57,297 bases of DNA from an uncultured Collinsella sp. GTDB lineage: Bacteria > Actinomycetota > Coriobacteriia > Coriobacteriales > Coriobacteriaceae. Made by a program: the position numbers and the translations under genes. The DNA lies in assembly GCA_934646965.1 (NCBI GenBank), contig CAKUEZ010000002.1, positions 1-57,297 of the forward strand. The letters are read 5' to 3'. The notes under the pieces are model-generated. The model saw nothing but the letters and a program-made list of their open reading frames with translations, made no database searches and had not been told where the DNA came from. Within the stretch, counting starts at the first letter, position 1. The number at the start of each line of letters is the position of its first letter. Below, piece by piece: positions 17,188 through 25,110 of this stretch.

Positions 17188-18051
17188 ATGGGAAACGCTG
17201 TGCTTCAGGAATTATTTGGACCTTTGTCGAACGACTTGAACGCATTGGCAGATCTTGCGACTGCTGTTGCTCTTTTTGCTGCAATCGGTTCTTATCGGCT
17301 TGCTGTTAAGCAGATGCGTAACGATAGCTATATAAAAGCCTCTGAATGGTCCATTAATTTTGCCGATACTTTTAGGGCCGAAGTTCTGCCCAGGATGAAG
17401 CTATTCAGCTTCGTCTCTTCCGAAGTCTCCATTTATGCTCAAGCCGTTATGAGCCTATCGGTTCATTCTTTAAAGTCGTTTTCCGAAAAAGAATTCATCT
17501 CCATAGCCGGTACGTCAAGTTCGAACGTTAAACAAGGTTTGCTATCTTACTTGGCAAACAGTGAAAACCTTGAAAAGGCTGCCAGTAAGTATGCTGAGCT
17601 CGCAGAATTGCATCCAACTATTTTTACGCCTATCGATCGAGCCTGCATTGATGGCGGAACGTTTGCATCGCTATTTAATAAAACACTTACGGAGTTATCG
17701 AATTATCTGGAACAGCTTTCAATAATGGTTAATAGCGGATTGGCTAATGAGGAGGTTCTATACCCGTCGTTTCATCGGCCTTTTTTCAGGGCCGTTAACT
17801 ACGTCTTTCCCTTTTTGTGCTCCGTTAACAATGGCAGAGAAGTGGGGAATTACAGCTATACCCATATCGTTAAACTGATGGAAATATGGGGCGAGCGTGA
17901 ACGTGAGATCGGTCGTGGGGTTCAGACTTATCAGTTAAAAATTGATAGGGGTTATGAAATAAACAAAGAGATCGGACTAAAGGTCCAGGAGCCGTCGGCT
18001 GTTTCTAAATTAAGCTCAATAATCTTCGGTATATTCAAGAACAACAATTAG
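17188..18051 (+). CDS. Hypothetical protein with one N-terminal TM helix
   Basis: 287 aa from ATG 17188; TTG 17185 is also in frame. There is no strong ribosome-binding site. Residues about 15-35 (ALADLATAVALFAAIGSY) form one hydrophobic helix followed by a positively charged stretch. The remainder is a helical soluble domain with no motif I know. The layout (short lumenal end, one TM, cytoplasmic helical body) resembles membrane-linked proteins common in anti-phage islands, but that is a weak analogy. It stands alone, about 190 bp after the two-TM gene. Confidence 0.65.
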   Translation: MGNAVLQELFGPLSNDLNALADLATAVALFAAIGSYRLAVKQMRNDSYIKASEWSINFADTFRAEVLPRMKLFSFVSSEVSIYAQAVMSLSVHSLKSFSEKEFISIAGTSSSNVKQGLLSYLANSENLEKAASKYAELAELHPTIFTPIDRACIDGGTFASLFNKTLTELSNYLEQLSIMVNSGLANEEVLYPSFHRPFFRAVNYVFPFLCSVNNGREVGNYSYTHIVKLMEIWGEREREIGRGVQTYQLKIDRGYEINKEIGLKVQEPSAVSKLSSIIFGIFKNNN

Positions 18052-18063
18052 CAATGGGCGGAT

Positions 18064-18092
18064 AAAAATAGCTCCAGTTCATGACTGGAGCT
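18064..18092 (-). terminator. Minus-strand rho-independent terminator
   Basis: A perfect 9-bp stem AGCTCCAGT/ACTGGAGCT with a 5-nt loop (18070-18092) is followed on the minus strand by ATTTTTATC. On the + strand no T-run follows. It must therefore end a minus-strand transcript entering from 18100-18350, where only micro-ORFs are found. Confidence 0.7.
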
Positions 18093-18144
18093 GAAACTGA
18101 AAACATATTGTGTGGCCTGATTCACGAACTTTAACGTCTGCTAG

Positions 18145-18183
18145 CTAATGGTGATATGGAATACCCTCGACTTCTTCTTCCAT
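18145..18183 (-). CDS. Micro-ORF, 12 aa, strong ribosome-binding site
   Basis: ATG at 18183 is preceded by GGAGG with 5-nt spacing. The peptide MEEEVEGIPYHH is acidic and then aromatic/histidine-ended. It is the second of two micro-ORFs on a short minus-strand unit that ends in the terminator at 18064. Such a good initiation site on so small an ORF is unlikely to be random, but translation is unproven. Confidence 0.35.
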   Translation of the reverse strand: MEEEVEGIPYHH

Positions 18184-18198
18184 ATTTCCCTCCATAAT

Positions 18199-18240
18199 TT
18201 ATCTATAGCGTGCGCGAGTGATAACTGCGTACATGTTCAT
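18199..18240 (-). CDS. Micro-ORF, 13 aa, basic peptide
   Basis: Reading MNMYAVITRARYR from ATG 18240, or MYAVITRARYR from ATG 18234, which has AGAAAGG 6 nt upstream. The peptide is basic at its end. It precedes the other micro-ORF by about 15 bp on the same strand. It could be a leader peptide, a small regulatory peptide or noise. Confidence 0.3.
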   Translation of the reverse strand: MNMYAVITRARYR

Positions 18241-18331
18241 CCTTTCTAGTAGTGGGCCATTTGCCGGGCTGCCTTCTTGGCTTTCTCTTATACGCCCAGC
18301 GAGTTTTTTATTGAATAGGATCCGATGGGCT

Positions 18332-18348
18332 GTTAGCTAATAGCTAAC
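18332..18348. promoter_or_regulatory. Perfect 17-bp palindrome, candidate operator
   Basis: GTTAGCTA, a central A, then TAGCTAAC: 8-bp perfect arms. It lies upstream of the minus-strand micro-ORF unit and about 400 bp before the ATPase gene, in an AT-richer stretch. The rest of 18349-18746 shows no ORF with a good start and no clear terminator. Its binding protein is unknown. Confidence 0.45.
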
Positions 18349-18746
18349 TGTTCTCGGACACTCTCATATTTGAAATCTAGCCAGCGCTTGAGGCAATGAT
18401 AATAGGTGTGCGTTACTTTTTGTGAGTAAAGTAGTTTAATTGCTTTGAGGAAATCGGCGGACAGCATCTATCAACCGCTGGTAGATTTTCGATGATAAAA
18501 GCGTTGACAGTTTTAAGAAACCGGCTTCGCTTTCGATTGGTCAGCTTGGGTTCAGTCTAGTGTTTCTGTTAAGTTAGATTCTCGTGAAGGAGCCTGGCCG
18601 TCTACTTCCTGATCGCACCGGTGCTGCTTTATCGTCATCGGTTCATTTTTTAATAGGGGTACTTATGTTCGCATGTTTCGAGCAGCAGTAAAATTGTTAC
18701 TCGTCGCATAGAAAGTGCTGTGCCGTAAAGCAGGAAGGGGCTTACG

Positions 18747-20519
18747 ATGGCGAGGATTACCGGTATTACGTGCAACCACGTCAAGGGGATTAACCATCTT
18801 GACGTGCCATGCGAATTTTACCCGAACAAGCCTAACTTTCTTGTAGCGCCTAACGGGTCGGGCAAGTCTTCGCTTGCGGCAGCGTTCGCATCCCTTAACA
18901 CTAGACGACTAAAACTGGCGGATGCGGATCGTTATAACGGGGAGGACTGGGATGACGCCTCCTTGTCTGTGATTTTTGACAATAACGTGACATTGAGCGC
19001 AAACGCTGATTCAAATGAAATCGCAAGCAAGGCAGACGTGCAGGTCGTTCGTTCGGGGTTGTATGCAAATATGACGAACCGCCGGGTGGGGCCGAGGGTT
19101 CTCAGCCAAACGAAGATGAGCGTTCAGCAGTGCGTTCTGTACGAAAAGGTGCCAGCCACTGTCCGTTTGAACTATTCAGTCACTGCGGAGCGACAGAAAT
19201 ATGCGTCGGTCTTACGCGGGAGGATGGATAACCTTGCCGAGGAATTCAAGAGCTATGAGTTCCTTAGTGAGCTCCTCGGCTGCGATGCTGCTTTTAAAGC
19301 GACTACGGGTGCCCGATATGCTGCAGCAATCAATAATTTCTTCAAAGGCGTTATTTCGCTCGAAACGGGCATGGGCGGTGATATCACTGAGGACGAAGTT
19401 CTTAGTTACATTTCTTCTGTAAAGCCGCTGATCTCAATTAAGGAAATCCTTGATCGTTGGTATCCCACGAAGGGGGATATCTCGAACTACGTAAACGCGA
19501 TACAGGTCAATAGATATATCGAGGGGAAGCGTAACGAGATAAAGGAAGCCTGTTCATACCTTCGATTCCGTAAGTTTAAGAATGATATTAACGAGATGCT
19601 CCCATTGCTGAACAGAACCAGGTTTAGGGTCGAAGCTAAAGTCAGGAACCATCAGCTCGTCGTTGATTTCCCCGATTGGGACGAGGCCTCTAACGGCGAG
19701 ATTGACGTACTCCAACTGTGTGTTGCGCTATTTCGAGCAAGGGCGAGGTTTACTGAGAAAGAGAACGCTCTATTGCTTATCGATGAGGTTTTCGATTACC
19801 TTGACGATGCCAACTTGCTTGTCGCCCAGCACTTTCTGCTGGAGATGATGAAGCAGTTTAAGAATTCCGGGAAGAACCTCTATGTCATCATCTTGACGCA
19901 TCTTGACCCAGGTCTCTTTAAGAGCTTTCGTTTCAAAAGCTTCCATACCTCATACATTCCCAATTCAGGGGGCACCCTTACAAACGGGTGTTTGAATAAG
20001 CTTCTCATTGACAGAAAAAGGTGCCAGAAGGAACTCTCCGATATCTATAGCTCGGTTTCATCCCATTACCTTCATTTCTCCGACCGTGATACGGTCTCCG
20101 AAGATGTCCTGGAATACATCGATAAGCAGGGGATCAGGGGCCAGCTGAAGAGCCCTTCATCGTTTCGGAGTGCTATGGAGACAAAGCTCGGCGAATATTT
20201 CTCTGGAAAGCCCTTTGCTCCGTCTGAAGTGTGCTGCGGCATTAGGTTGGCCGTCGAGAGACTTAGCTATGAGTCGCTGGCAGATGAAGATAGGCCTGGA
20301 TTTCTTGAAATTAATACGGGAACCGAGGATAGACTTCAGTATACGTCCGAGCATGGTGTCGAGGTTCCAGAGACATTCCACCTGTTGGGTTCCATATACA
20401 ACAGCTGCATGCATCTCTCCGGGAGTCCAGGGGAAACGGAGCTTGTTCAAAGAGAACTAGGGAATAACATCATTAGACACATGATCGAGTCGTCGTTAAA
20501 GGAATTCGGCTGGGCGTAG
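18747..20519 (+). CDS. SMC/RecF-like AAA ATPase, stand-alone
   Basis: 590 aa with AAGGGG about 6 bp before the ATG. Walker A is APNGSGKSS (34-42), preceded by a strand rich in aromatic residues as in RecF/SMC-like ATPases. Walker B is LLLIDEVFDYLDD with D346-E347, followed by a switch-like VIILTHLDP. Between them are about 300 residues, mostly helical, replacing the long coiled coil of true SMC proteins. The C-terminal 180 residues are unassigned. Proteins of this build act as sensor ATPases in anti-phage systems (for example OLD, Gabija or PARIS types), each with a nuclease partner. No nuclease motif is evident in the C-terminal part, so a partner may be one of the following genes. Confidence 0.8.
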   Translation: MARITGITCNHVKGINHLDVPCEFYPNKPNFLVAPNGSGKSSLAAAFASLNTRRLKLADADRYNGEDWDDASLSVIFDNNVTLSANADSNEIASKADVQVVRSGLYANMTNRRVGPRVLSQTKMSVQQCVLYEKVPATVRLNYSVTAERQKYASVLRGRMDNLAEEFKSYEFLSELLGCDAAFKATTGARYAAAINNFFKGVISLETGMGGDITEDEVLSYISSVKPLISIKEILDRWYPTKGDISNYVNAIQVNRYIEGKRNEIKEACSYLRFRKFKNDINEMLPLLNRTRFRVEAKVRNHQLVVDFPDWDEASNGEIDVLQLCVALFRARARFTEKENALLLIDEVFDYLDDANLLVAQHFLLEMMKQFKNSGKNLYVIILTHLDPGLFKSFRFKSFHTSYIPNSGGTLTNGCLNKLLIDRKRCQKELSDIYSSVSSHYLHFSDRDTVSEDVLEYIDKQGIRGQLKSPSSFRSAMETKLGEYFSGKPFAPSEVCCGIRLAVERLSYESLADEDRPGFLEINTGTEDRLQYTSEHGVEVPETFHLLGSIYNSCMHLSGSPGETELVQRELGNNIIRHMIESSLKEFGWA

Positions 20520-20578
20520 GCCGTTATTTGACGGGCGGTTCTTCCTGTTTAACTGCGCGAAGGCTCCTTAAGGAGGTC

Positions 20579-20707
20579 ATGAGGCGAATGAGCGGGGCTA
20601 CAAAAGAGTGTCTGTATTTTGGCGGTTGCCAGCGGCGAAAGCCCTTCAATCGAGCTCAGGCTAAGCCCGGCTGCCGAGCTGATCTGTCGTTCCCTAGAGC
20701 TTCCTGA
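20579..20707 (+). CDS. 42-aa small ORF with strong ribosome-binding site
   Basis: AAGGAGG lies 4 bp before ATG 20579. The product is basic and contains three cysteines (ECLYFGGC and a later PGC). It lies in the 340-bp gap between the ATPase and the next gene. No family is recognised. It may be a chance ORF. The rest of the gap holds a TTGACA hexamer at about 20722 without a convincing -10 box. Confidence 0.25.
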   Translation: MRRMSGATKECLYFGGCQRRKPFNRAQAKPGCRADLSFPRAS

Positions 20708-20861
20708 CTGATTAAATTAATTGACACTCGTTCCGGCAATTAATACCTGTTGAATGTCTTATGGACGACTAATAGAAAGCCTAAATGCTGTTTGCGCTAT
20801 CAGTGGGAAGTAAAATCGTATCTAGGGATCTATAAACGCTATGTTTGGTGGAAGTGATTGC

Positions 20862-21683
20862 ATGGCTCAAGCTGATGGCTACATTGCGAGAATCGATGAG
20901 GCGCTAAGTGCGTACGATGATAGCTTGGCTGGTGAACTCGTTAAGGAAATCATTGCCGTTTTTTCCAGTGCGGATTCGAACATTAAATTGGGCCTTGATA
21001 GGTATAGAGGTAGAGCTATGGTGCCCGGACAGCCTGTCAATTATGACAACAAGGGCGACCTGAAAAAGCTCAGGGGGAAGCTCCTTGTTCTTGTAGAGTC
21101 GGAGCGTAGGGACTTGGAGGCCAATCCTCTTTGTCTCGCACTCACCTCCGTGGATGAAGACATTGAAGAGTGCGAACGTCTTATCAGAAATGGGGACGAT
21201 AGCGATCGCCGCCGCTGCGTCGATCGCATGGTGCGAGTTTATGAGGTCGATATTAAAAACTTTGCCGTTGGACTTAGTGGTTATGGTTTCGGATCCGAAG
21301 AAGAGGATTTGATTGGCGATCTGGAGCTTATACTGGGCCATCTCAGGCATTACAGGGCAAAAATCGCTCTTGAGTCCGTGTCTGGAAACATGAAAACCGT
21401 AAATGTTCAGGCCAGCGCGGTTAACCAGAATAGTGTGACGAATGTGCTGAGTATTGCTCAGGTTACTGAGCAGGTCCAATCCATCCCAGATAGTGTTTTA
21501 GACGATGAACTCAAAAAAGAACTGAAATGCCTACTTCTTGATTTGGAAGTCATTAAGAACAAGCCAAAGAAAGAGGCGGAGAGCCGTGTCCAGAAAGTTC
21601 TTGCTTGGATGTCAGACAAGGGGGTTGACGTTGCGATAGCCGTTCTTCCCTATATTGCCAGTTTCATTAGCACGTTAGTTTGA
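20862..21683 (+). CDS. Hypothetical protein with C-terminal hydrophobic helix
   Basis: 273 aa from ATG 20862 (GTGGAAG upstream); an ATG 21 bp earlier is also in frame. The N-terminal 170 residues are helical and charged. A short Val/Asn/Gln-rich linker (VNVQASAVNQNSVTNVL) leads to a helical pair (DDELKKELKCLLLDLEVIK, KKEAESRVQKVLAWM) and a final hydrophobic helix GVDVAIAVLPYIASFIS. I have seen similar C-terminal modules in uncharacterised defence-island proteins but cannot name a family. The tail could insert in or touch the membrane. It lies between the ATPase and the HEPN-like gene. Confidence 0.65.
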   Translation: MAQADGYIARIDEALSAYDDSLAGELVKEIIAVFSSADSNIKLGLDRYRGRAMVPGQPVNYDNKGDLKKLRGKLLVLVESERRDLEANPLCLALTSVDEDIEECERLIRNGDDSDRRRCVDRMVRVYEVDIKNFAVGLSGYGFGSEEEDLIGDLELILGHLRHYRAKIALESVSGNMKTVNVQASAVNQNSVTNVLSIAQVTEQVQSIPDSVLDDELKKELKCLLLDLEVIKNKPKKEAESRVQKVLAWMSDKGVDVAIAVLPYIASFISTLV

Positions 21684-21769
21684 TGCGCTGAGAATGGTGG
21701 CTTTCACCGGCTTGATAACCTCGCCTATTGATTAATTGTCGAACGTTTTCTTTCTTTGGAGGTATTTCT

Positions 21770-22714
21770 TTGGCGGATTTAGTACATGTCTTGCCGATTC
21801 AATCGGTAAGTGCCGAAGGTTGCGAAGCGCTTTCAAAGGTCGAGCTTCTCGAAGGCGACTCTGCCATCAAAGTGAAAGAGTACTCCGATATCGTGCGTTC
21901 GTTTTGGGAGGTCAATCAGCTATACGAACAATTTAGATGGAACTACAGCGAATTGAGGCGTCTGGTTCCATGCGACCGGTCTGACATCTTGCCCGATGGC
22001 TTTGCCGGCGGACGTTTTGGTGAGAGGATTGTTGTAAACGGCGCTTTTTGTAATTACGTATCAGCTGGTCGAGGTCTTGTCGACAGAATGCAAGCCGTCA
22101 TGCGTGAATACGACAAAGGCTCCAAAGACGACTTATACAAAGACTATTGGAAGTTGCCTTCTTCTTGGTATGACGGCGGCGGCCTTTACGTATTCATGTA
22201 TGAGATACGAAATCCCGTTCAGCATGGTCAAACCGTTGTTTCACTTGTGAAAGAAAATGGCTCTGCCAGGGTTCGATTCGATCTTGACCAAATCGCTGAC
22301 ATGCGCGACTACAATACCTCGGCAAAGCTTCGCGCGTTTTTAGACACGACCATTTCGAAGATCAAGGAGTGTAATCCGTCTGATTTTCCTTTTCTTAGTT
22401 TTCGATATACGAACATGGAATACAACAAGCTTGTTATCGAACTCTTCTGTCATTTTCTTCAATGTGCCGAACGTAGGATACGTGAAGTTCGTAGAGATAT
22501 GGAACGCGTGCTTTCGCAGCACGATGGGGCGATTGGCAGTTTGGGCGGTTTTTCTTTCGTTGCATATGTTGATGGTGACATGGCCCATGTTTTTAATCAG
22601 ATTGATGTTGATCCGGTTAAGCAATTGAAAGATATTCGCCAAAAAGCGGAGAGACATCTAAAGGAAGCTCGAAATGCAGTTGCGGCTGAGCGCCGTTTCT
22701 ATGCTTTCCGGTAA
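21770..22714 (+). CDS. Hypothetical protein with HEPN-like Rx4H motif
   Basis: 314 aa. TTG 21770 is chosen because GGAGG sits exactly 7 bp before it; the upstream ATG has no site. The sequence is largely helical. RNPVQH at residues 147-152 follows a hydrophobic helix (GLYVFMYEI), the position and form (Rx4-6H with Asn next to Arg) of the catalytic motif in HEPN ribonucleases. A second helix-rich half with CAERRIREVRRDMERVL follows. If this is a HEPN domain, the protein would cut RNA, as Abi and toxin HEPNs do. The rest of the fold cannot be confirmed by eye. Confidence 0.6.
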   Translation: MADLVHVLPIQSVSAEGCEALSKVELLEGDSAIKVKEYSDIVRSFWEVNQLYEQFRWNYSELRRLVPCDRSDILPDGFAGGRFGERIVVNGAFCNYVSAGRGLVDRMQAVMREYDKGSKDDLYKDYWKLPSSWYDGGGLYVFMYEIRNPVQHGQTVVSLVKENGSARVRFDLDQIADMRDYNTSAKLRAFLDTTISKIKECNPSDFPFLSFRYTNMEYNKLVIELFCHFLQCAERRIREVRRDMERVLSQHDGAIGSLGGFSFVAYVDGDMAHVFNQIDVDPVKQLKDIRQKAERHLKEARNAVAAERRFYAFR

Positions 22715-22928
22715 AAGATAATCGCTGGCACGTTCTGCTGTTCGGAAAATGCTGGTTTGCTACATGCGTCTTTAGATTATTGTCTTTTGAGCAAATAGGT
22801 CTAGTCGTATTAATGTTAATCACTATGATTAGCCTCCATCTTAAGGTTGTAGTATTAGCTTGTGCGGAGCTGTGTAATGGCGTTGGGATTAACGCGTGGA
22901 GCTCCTATTATTGTGCAAGGAGTTTGAT

Positions 22929-23732
22929 ATGGATCTTGAGACGGTCAAAGAAGTTGCCGCTATACCGGTGCTTGAAAAGGCATATGACGACCTTGCTCAT
23001 CCCTCCGCAGAGTCGATAGGGAAAACTGTTAGCCTGGTTCCAAGGACAGTTGCCATTTGGCTTTCGTCATGGAATCGCTGGGTCGTTAATAGGGAGGAGA
23101 GCATCAAGCGGACCATCGATGCTGTGGGATCTCGTGTTGATGAGATTCCCGAGGAACATCTTACTGAACCTCCGGCGCATATCGCAGTTCCGGCAATTCA
23201 ACAACTTGCGTATTGCTATGACAGCGAGGAATTGCGAGGGATGTATGCAAATCTGCTGCTTTCCTCAATGGATGATCGGACGGCAGAGTACGTCCATCCC
23301 AGTTTTGTTCAGCTGCTTAAGGAGATTAGTCCCGACGAGGCTAAGTTGCTGAGTACGTTGACCGGTTCTGATGATGCTGAACACGTGTCTATCCCGCTCG
23401 TTGACTTAAGAATTGTCAGCGCAAATGAGCTAGTTCCAAGTAAATGGACGGAAGTCGTAGAAGGCTATAACGAGTGCTGTGAGGGTGTTTGCGAGTACCC
23501 TGATCAATCGCTGGTGTATCTGGGAAACCTGGATCGACTTGGCATCCTCAAGCGTTGTGATTACTACACTGATGATGTTAAGACTGCGCTTGAAAGGTTC
23601 GAATCAAGTGAGGCTATACAAGATGCGGAGGCGAAGGTTGGGCTTGAAGATGACAAGAAATTCTTTTTCCATCGCTGGAGCTACCAGGTAACCGATTTTG
23701 GGGCCAACTTTATTAAAACGTGTGTTTCGTGA
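22929..23732 (+). CDS. Abi-alpha (DUF4393) family protein
   Basis: 267 aa from ATG 22929 with AAGGAG 6 bp upstream. The domain order fits the abortive-infection alpha family: a helical start with SLVPRTVAIWLSSWNRW, a long helix (REESIKRTIDAVGSRVDEI), PPAHIAVPAIQQLAYCYDS, and ELRGMYANLLLSSMDDR with a HPSFVQLLKEISPDEAKLL core. Family members are found in phage-defence islands; the mechanism is unknown. A 16-codon ORF at 22877-22927 ends at its ribosome-binding site and may couple translation. The stop codon is 1 bp before the start of the two-TM paralogue. Confidence 0.78.
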   Translation: MDLETVKEVAAIPVLEKAYDDLAHPSAESIGKTVSLVPRTVAIWLSSWNRWVVNREESIKRTIDAVGSRVDEIPEEHLTEPPAHIAVPAIQQLAYCYDSEELRGMYANLLLSSMDDRTAEYVHPSFVQLLKEISPDEAKLLSTLTGSDDAEHVSIPLVDLRIVSANELVPSKWTEVVEGYNECCEGVCEYPDQSLVYLGNLDRLGILKRCDYYTDDVKTALERFESSEAIQDAEAKVGLEDDKKFFFHRWSYQVTDFGANFIKTCVS

Positions 23733-23733
23733 A

Positions 23734-24552
23734 ATGAGTTTGGTTGGAATGTGTTCGGGCAAGAGGAAGCCTTCGGTATTCGCTTTAATTAAAGCGTTTA
23801 TTGCTTGCGTTATGGCGCTCTCTGTATTTTTACTGATAGTCATTCAGGTCGCGTTTTCAATCGATGCGCCAGTTCCATGGCTGCATCCCGTATGGGACGC
23901 TAACGGCTTGCTCGGATATCTTGGCGCATTAGTGGGCTCAATTTCGGCGGTCGCGGTGCTGTACTTCTCGCTGCTAGCTGGTAGGGAAGACCGGAATCAT
24001 TCTGACGTGATGAACGTTCTCCCTTGTATTGCCTTGAGCCGTTTGTCGGAAAAGCAGCCACATATGCCGAAGAACGGTTTCGCTCACGGTGTGTTTACCG
24101 ATGCTGATCCTAGGGACGATGAATATAAATCGGGTGCTTTGGACTGCGTTGATCGTCTGCTGATTGATGGCGGAGCCCCAGCCATTTCTTGCGACGAGAG
24201 TCTTGTGGACGAACATGCTGCTAATCGTTATGCAATATCCAGTATGGGAGCTGGGCCTGCGGTAAATGTTAGGGTTGGGATTGCCAATAGAAATGAGTGG
24301 GCCCATTTTGGAACTCCGCATGTCGCTTGGTGCCAGACTCGGCAGCTTCCAGTGGGAGGGGAGAGCGAGCTGGTTATCTATTTTAGGGGTGAAGCAAAGC
24401 CAGTGATGGAGGCCGGCTATCGCATCGTCGTCACGTACTCGGACATACTTGGAAACCGCTACCTGCAGTATTTTCCAATGACTTTTGATGGGCAGGATGA
24501 TGTTCTCAAATGTACGGTGAAAAATTCCATTACTCGGATTGGCATTCCTTAG
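23734..24552 (+). CDS. Two-TM protein of unknown function, paralogue 2
   Basis: 272 aa; ATG 23734 follows the previous stop by one base, and a longer ATG at 23698 would overlap it by 35 bp. Two TM helices lie near residues 20-40 (FIACVMALSVFLLIVIQVAF) and 55-78 (LLGYLGALVGSISAVAVLYF). The soluble part has MGAGPAVNVRVGIANRNEW, GESELVIYF and YSDILGNRYLQYFPMTF, which match the protein at 16091 in order and spacing. It is coupled to Abi-alpha, suggesting the two work together. The IS3 element begins 20 bp after its stop and does not disrupt it. Confidence 0.75.
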   Translation: MSLVGMCSGKRKPSVFALIKAFIACVMALSVFLLIVIQVAFSIDAPVPWLHPVWDANGLLGYLGALVGSISAVAVLYFSLLAGREDRNHSDVMNVLPCIALSRLSEKQPHMPKNGFAHGVFTDADPRDDEYKSGALDCVDRLLIDGGAPAISCDESLVDEHAANRYAISSMGAGPAVNVRVGIANRNEWAHFGTPHVAWCQTRQLPVGGESELVIYFRGEAKPVMEAGYRIVVTYSDILGNRYLQYFPMTFDGQDDVLKCTVKNSITRIGIP

Positions 24553-24578
24553 TTTCAGAGTATTCGGGTTATGAACTG

Positions 24579-24610
24579 CCTCCCATTTCTTGGACATGAG
24601 AAATGGGAGG
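24579..24610 (+). promoter_or_regulatory. Hairpin at the IS left end that hides the orfA ribosome-binding site
   Basis: A perfect 12-bp inverted repeat, CCTCCCATTTCT and AGAAATGGGAGG, with an 8-nt loop. The right arm contains the GGGAGG site for ATG 24619, and the left arm lies in the terminal repeat. A transcript entering from outside would fold and block transposase translation; one started inside the right arm would not. This protection is known for other IS elements and is inferred here. Confidence 0.7.
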
Positions 24611-24618
24611 CTTTCTTT

Positions 24619-25110
24619 ATGCGCGTTGATTTGAGGGTGAAGCATGATATCGAGGCCAGGAAGGCAGCCATAGGGCTCTTCGAGCTCGGGCACGGGTATA
24701 AATCTGCCGCGATCGCCCTTTCGCTTCCCGCGGAAGCCGTGAGAAGATGGCAGGAGATATACCGCGCATTCGGGAGCGAGGTGCTGCTACGCATGGACGG
24801 AAAGCAGGGCAGGTACACATACGAACAGAAGGTCGCCGCCGCCTCCGCCGTCGTCGACGGCGGCATGACGAAGACCGAGGCGATGGCGGCGTTCGGCATT
24901 ATGTCGATGTCGCCGCTCAAGAAGTGGTGCGCGCTATACCGCCGGGGCGGCGCGGAGGCCCTGCGCCCGAGGCCCAAGGGCCGGCCGGCCGGTTCCAAGG
25001 CGAGGCCGCGGACCCGCGAGGAGGAGCTCGAGGAGCGGTGCCGCAGGCTCGAGGCCGAGGTGGCCTACCTAAAAAAATTACGCGCCCTGGTCGAGAGGGA
25101 CGGTCTCTGA
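24619..25110 (+). CDS. IS3-family transposase OrfA
   Basis: 163 aa from ATG 24619 (GGGAGG 8 bp upstream). It has two helix-turn-helix segments (GHGYKSAAIALSLPAEAVRRW and MTKTEAMAAFGIMSMSPLKKW) and a C-terminal leucine-zipper-like helix (EEELEERCRRLEAEVAYLKK). It binds the terminal repeats. Near its end the A7 run at 25071-25077 (cta aaa aaa in frame) is a slippery site for -1 frameshifting into orfB, producing the OrfAB transposase. Confidence 0.92.
   Translation: MRVDLRVKHDIEARKAAIGLFELGHGYKSAAIALSLPAEAVRRWQEIYRAFGSEVLLRMDGKQGRYTYEQKVAAASAVVDGGMTKTEAMAAFGIMSMSPLKKWCALYRRGGAEALRPRPKGRPAGSKARPRTREEELEERCRRLEAEVAYLKKLRALVERDGL

Noticed and set aside
22877..22927. 16-codon ORF ending at the Abi-alpha ribosome-binding site
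   Set aside because: Has a GGAG 8 bp upstream and could couple translation, but is too short and unsupported to list as a gene.
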